A DNA stretch of 64,000 bases, taken from Congeria kusceri (lineage: Eukaryota; Mollusca; Bivalvia; Myida; Dreissenidae). The stretch spans positions 88,954,451 through 89,018,450 of the forward strand of contig CM051027.1 in assembly GCA_027627225.1 (NCBI GenBank), in the 5' to 3' direction. Below, piece after piece: positions 59,789 to 64,000 of the stretch. Below the pieces are notes generated by a model, which was given only the letters and a program-made list of their open reading frames with translations, was not told the DNA's origin and did no database searches. The position numbers and the translations under genes were made by a program. Numbering within the stretch: position 1 is the first letter of the stretch; the number at the start of each line of letters is the position of its first letter.

Positions 59789-61249
59789 TGCAGATTGCCT
59801 GTAGACATGTCACAGTGCCTCGACAGTTTCCCCTACCAACTGCTACAAAACATGACTGACAGTAAGTTTGTTAATCAAAGTTACTGTTAAAGTAATGTTT
59901 AAATGACCTAGTCACAGATTTTTTGTTTAAAAGCATTATAAGCCTTTTTCACTGGAAATCTGGAATTATCAAGTCAGTGAAATAAATACTGCATTACAGT
60001 AAGCATTAAATTGGAAGCTGTAATACTGGAGATGTTTTTAAATATTTCATATATAATATTTTTGTCTTTTTTTTTCGTTTTGTAAATTGGACATTGTCGA
60101 GTTGCACATCTATGAACAGGTTCTGTTATAGACTTTTAGTTTAGTATTCTTTAGATTATTTCTTTAAAGCAGCAGTCCATGGAATATAATTCAATACATC
60201 TTAAATTAGCATTAATTCTAATGAACATAAATGACGTTTATTCGACTGAAAATTGTTTCTTATTTACGAAAAGCATTTTATAATGTCTATGTTCGAAAAC
60301 GCTTGGTACAAATGGAATATACACTGATGTACATGCCGATTTACTCATGAGGCATCACCAGCTTTCCCATACAGATAACTTGACAATAAAAGTGACCAGA
60401 ACGTTATTTTTTATAAGGATTTCAATGCTTTTTTTTGCATTTTGGTCTGTAATATGTCAATTATAAAAGATTTATGCGAAGTTTTTATTTGTATTAACAT
60501 ATTTCTGGACTGCTGCTTTAATGTAGTATATCTTTAGTTTGGAAAGTTAATTGAATTGCATAGTGTTACTTATTTGATTTGATTATAAAAATGTAAATAT
60601 GGGTTACATATTTTTAAATTATTTAAGGTAAATGTATAAAATGTAAACAACATGCTATATATACAATAATTACATATTTGTAAGTTATTATTAAAAGATG
60701 ATAATTTTTTTTATTATACCTTACTTTTGTCTACAAAGATAAATTCCCATTACCCTACAAAGAGATATTTTCACTGTCAAAAACATTTCAACCTTTTTGA
60801 CACGTGACCGGTCATATGACCACGCTGGCATTTTGAATGTCATATAAGGGCAAGTAACTGCGTCAGTTTTTTTTAGCCGCATCATGAAAATATTGCCTCC
60901 CTTGTCGTAACGTAATATAGTCGTGATGTCACTATTCTATGTTTAAAAAAGCGATTCTATTCAAAAGTTAACTGTCAGAAAAAACAGTCTGCATATCTAT
61001 GAAGATGAAAGAAGATTTAGGAATTCTTCAATCTTGATGGGCAGAATTAAGCACATGTTTACCTTTTTTTACTCACTTGGCATTCACCTCGGGTGACATT
61101 CTGCCCTCGGGTTGACAATATCAATGTCACACACATTGCCATTTGATATTTATATAATGTACTGTATAAATAACAGCAGTGATTTCTTTTTCATTCTTTA
61201 GAGAAGTCCAGTAAAAGAGAACCTGAAGTCAGTAGACGTATTTGAACAA
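59789..61249 (+). CDS. Candidate two-exon 3' end (unrecognised)
   Basis: After ATGACTGCAG (59780s), an open stretch reads LPVDMSQCLDSFPYQLLQN and ends at donor GACA|GTAAGT near 59860. Joined to the segment after CATTCTTTAG (about 61201), the frame continues for 15 codons (KKSSKREPEVSRRI) to TGA. The phases match, but the segments are short. Could be a separate transcript end or chance. The intron would contain the TTAA MITE at 60168-60517. Confidence 0.2.
60168..60517. mobile_element. TTAA-flanked MITE (piggyBac-like)
   Basis: TTAA at 60164-60167 and 60518-60521 flank perfect 12-bp inverted ends AGCAGCAGTCCA / TGGACTGCTGCT. The 350-bp A+T-rich interior has no coding frame. TTAA target duplications are characteristic of piggyBac-type transposons. 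Confidence 0.8.
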
Positions 61250-61454
61250 TGAATTGTATCAATTCAACAGTTTAAAAAACATTCATGTTCCCAAAACTAA
61301 ATACAACCAAACACATGCCTTATAATACAGGTTACATTCCACTGTACTACATTCCTCCCTTTCTTAGAAAAAACAACATAATATAAATTTCCACTTTGGA
61401 TCTGCAATAAGTAATTGTCAAATCTTGTCAAATTATATTAGCATTCATCATATA

Positions 61455-63540
61455 TCAACATTTTAAATGTAAATATAATAGTAGAATGTATCTCACTATT
61501 ATTCCCATTGTATGAATAGTCATCGAGTCATACTCATTAAAATGTTTATAGAATAATAATCTGCAGTTTGTCATCCAGAGCCTTTGGTGGTCTTTGTTCA
61601 TGTACTGGTCGTGACGACATCTCCACTCGGGTCGTAACTTCAGGTTGGTATGGAATTTCATCCACAGACTTGCTCGGATTTTCCACCTCCTCCAAATGGA
61701 TTGGTACACAAGTTTAATCATACTTGCACACATCATCTTCTATTCCGGCTCCATGTAACGACTCATTTGAAGGCTTGTTGTACTTCTTCACAAATGTACT
61801 CTTCCTCTTGTATAAAACACCTTCATTGTTTTTTATCATACAACTGTTCCCTTTCTTTGATACATGTACATAAGGTGTTGCTTGAAATGGTGTGAAGAAT
61901 TTGTTTACTTGTTTCTGTTTAACTAACACTGTATCTGCAACCTGCAAGTTAGACAATTTAGCTGCACATTTCTTATCAATGTACAGTTTGTATTTGTACT
62001 TCGAGCACACATCCTGGTCTCGGATGCCTTTGTCTGTGATCCTTGCCGTTTCTTCAACTTGGGTAACTTTGTTCTTAGTTTGCGTCTAAACATTCAGTCT
62101 GCTGGATTGACAGCAGTTGTACTATGCGGTGTTGAATGATTGCAAACAAATATTTTCAAATTTCTTGCTGCCATTTCTTTGATTCAGCAACAGCTATGTT
62201 TATATGTTTCAACAACGACCGATTTTGTCTTTCCACTTCTCCATTCGCCACTGGATGTAATGGTGTCACCCTTCTATGATAAATGCTGTTTTATACAAGT
62301 GAACATATGGAGTTTCTCGGAAATGAACTGTGGTCCATTGTCTGATATTACTGACACATGGGGTCCATATCTATAGAACATATTTTAAACAGACTCTATT
62401 ATTTGTTCAGCCAAAGTGTCTTTCATAATGTCAATCTCGTCGTATCTGCTGTAATAGTCCACTGCCACAAACACATAATGGCCAGTCGTAAGCAGACCCA
62501 TATAAAAGTCAATTCCAATATCCTCCCAAGCATAAGTTGGCATTGGTGTGGGTATAATTGGTTCTGGTGGATTACTTCCTGCCACAAGTTGGCAACCATG
62601 ACACAATTTGACATATTTCTGGACACCTTTGTCCATATGTGGCCACCACACTTTCGACCTCATTTGCTGCTTTGTACTGGCAATTCCCAAATGGCCTTGA
62701 TGTGCCAATTCAATACATTTTGTCCGTATTTCTTTTGCAATTACTAATCGAGTTCCTGTCAAAGTCAAATAACCTAATTGGCTTTAGGTAGGAAGTGTGT
62801 GTTTGAATATTCCCAGCAGTTTGTTTTCAAACAATCTCTCACACTTGATAGTTCAAGGTCATGTTTTGAAACTTCTTTCGCTAACTGTACTGATATTGCT
62901 GATGGAGTTGTTTCCCTTGCTACTGAACAAATATAACCTTCAGTTTCAGTTTCAAGCTTACTGGTTTGAAGATCCAAATTTTTTTGTACTTACAAGTCGA
63001 GACAATGCATCCACAATATTCCCTTTAGGCAGGAAACTACACTATGGAGAAGTCGTAGGGCATCAATTTCATGATCCACCTTTCAATCCGGGCATTCGGC
63101 CTTGGCTTCGGTCCATACAACACTTTAAGTGTTTTGTGATCAGTTACTTATTCAAATTTCACACCACATTGATACAGTTTATTTTTCACAGGCCCAAACA
63201 ACTGCTAGAGCCTCTTTCTCAGTAATGGAATAAATTTCCTTGTTGGTCTTCATGTAAGAGTTCAGCACCTAATCCTACATTGCAGGCATCTGTTACTACA
63301 ACAGTCTTTGCCTCATCAAGCCATAAGTGTCATAGGCTTTCCACATTCATCAAACAATAATTCAGCTTATCAAAACTGTGTTGTTGTTCAATTTTTATCT
63401 TTTCTGCTCAATTTGCGCAGAGGTTAACACAACGCTGCCAAATTTGGAATGTATCTGGCACTAAAATGCACAAGTCCCAGGAAACTCTTGATTTCTTCTA
63501 ATTCAATTTGATCATACCCATTAGGGATGCAACTGGTACC
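61455..63540 (-). pseudogene. Degenerate second Ty3/gypsy pol (RNase H to integrase)
   Basis: Minus-strand fragments in several frames are in pol order. RNase H begins near 63300 (VVVTDACNVGLGAEL) and continues near 63100 (TDHKTLKVLYGPK). The integrase zinc finger at 62768-62600 keeps HQGH and CHGC. The catalytic core keeps Asp in GIDFYMG, Asp in ISDNGPQF (about 62340) and Glu in ANGEVERQNRSLLK (about 62230). A C-terminal part ends near 61714. Frame changes and stops between these parts show it is inactive. It differs clearly from the element at 48-52.9 kb and resembles the K02A2.6-like lineage. No LTRs were found. Confidence 0.85.
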
Positions 63541-64000
63541 CGAAATTCCCCCCATTCTTGGTTCCATTCAAATTAAACCAAGTTTGTTTCCTCATTGGAA
63601 AATTCAGGTCAGGTCGGGTATTAAAATAACAGTGTAATGAACCTTGATTCTTTCTTATTATTCTTCTTAATCTAAAACCATCACAAAAATGACTTGTAAA
63701 ACCACATTGATAACATGTTTTCGTGGACCCAGTGTGTGAATTTTAATCCTTCCTAGACATTTTTATAATTCACATTACCATTTGAACTTTCAGTGCTTGA
63801 TGCTTGAAATTCCGACTGTTCTAGCTCTTGAGTTATGTGGGGAACTTTCTTTAGAGTCAGATCTTTATTTTCTATCCTACCATGGCACACGGCTAGTGGT
63901 GCATAGATAAAGAAGGAAAATAACTGTGGGTTATTGTACAACAAATAATGGGCGGAGCCTAATGTTTTGAAAATAGTTCCGTAAGGCCACAACAAATTGA
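63541..64000. other. No recognised gene
   Basis: A TAGGGATGCAACTGGTACC motif at 63524-63542 resembles a hAT-type end, but no partner terminus lies within the window. The rest is A+T-rich without gene signal. Confidence 0.35.

Noticed and set aside
63524..63542. Possible hAT terminus TAGGGATGCAACTGGTACC
   Set aside because: No matching inverted end or target duplication within the window; not enough to call an element.

Overview
The window is eukaryotic. Genes are split by spliceosomal introns, coding density is low, and the DNA is A+T-rich with many minisatellites, tRNA-derived SINEs, inverted-repeat transposons and Ty3/gypsy retroelements. Several repeat families (palindromic elements, and elements with internal 140-170 bp tandem units and termini such as GCTCACCTGAGC) are of a kind I associate with bivalve molluscs; a dreissenid mussel is my best guess, but this is inference from memory and not a database match.

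Three complete protein-coding genes can be assembled exon by exon with consistent splice phases. (1) SLX1, minus strand, 7 coding exons between 23750 and 12050, 289 aa: the GIY-YIG/RING nuclease subunit of the SLX1-SLX4 structure-specific endonuclease. (2) A fatty-acid-binding protein, plus strand, 4 exons, 25019-27350, 132 aa, with the classical FABP intron positions and one GC-AG intron. (3) HPS4, the BLOC-3 subunit, plus strand, 11 coding exons, 29768-39986, 1012 aa. A further set of exon-like segments at 59.6-61.2 kb could be the 3' end of an unrecognised gene.

Layout: 1-1.1 kb, SINE and nested inverted-repeat transposons; 1.3-1.5 kb, a 34-bp tandem repeat; 5.5-12.05 kb, a 45/46-bp minisatellite that runs up to the SLX1 stop codon; 12.56-20.63 kb, a 67-bp minisatellite that fills SLX1 intron 6; 20.6-23.75 kb, the other SLX1 exons; 25-27.4 kb, FABP; 28-29.6 kb, two non-autonomous DNA transposons; 29.8-40 kb, HPS4 with SINEs and tandem-unit elements in its introns; 40.5-47.6 kb, a stack of hairpins and nested mobile elements; 48.07-52.9 kb, a Ty3/gypsy element on the minus strand with near-identical 113-bp LTRs and one frameshift in integrase; 54.4-57.4 kb, a CACGTC-rich repeat and a 52-bp minisatellite; 58.4 kb, a non-LTR retrotransposon tail; 60.2 kb, a TTAA-flanked MITE; 61.5-63.5 kb, a degenerate second gypsy element.

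The most unusual feature is the SLX1 locus. The 67-bp minisatellite unit is made of the last 34 nt of SLX1 exon 6 plus the first 33 nt of intron 6, so about 120 tandem copies of an authentic exon-end/5' splice site lie between exon 6 and the last exon. A second, unrelated minisatellite starts at the stop codon of the last exon and supplies candidate AATAAA poly(A) signals. About 14.6 kb of tandem repeat therefore grows out of the two 3'-most exons of one gene.
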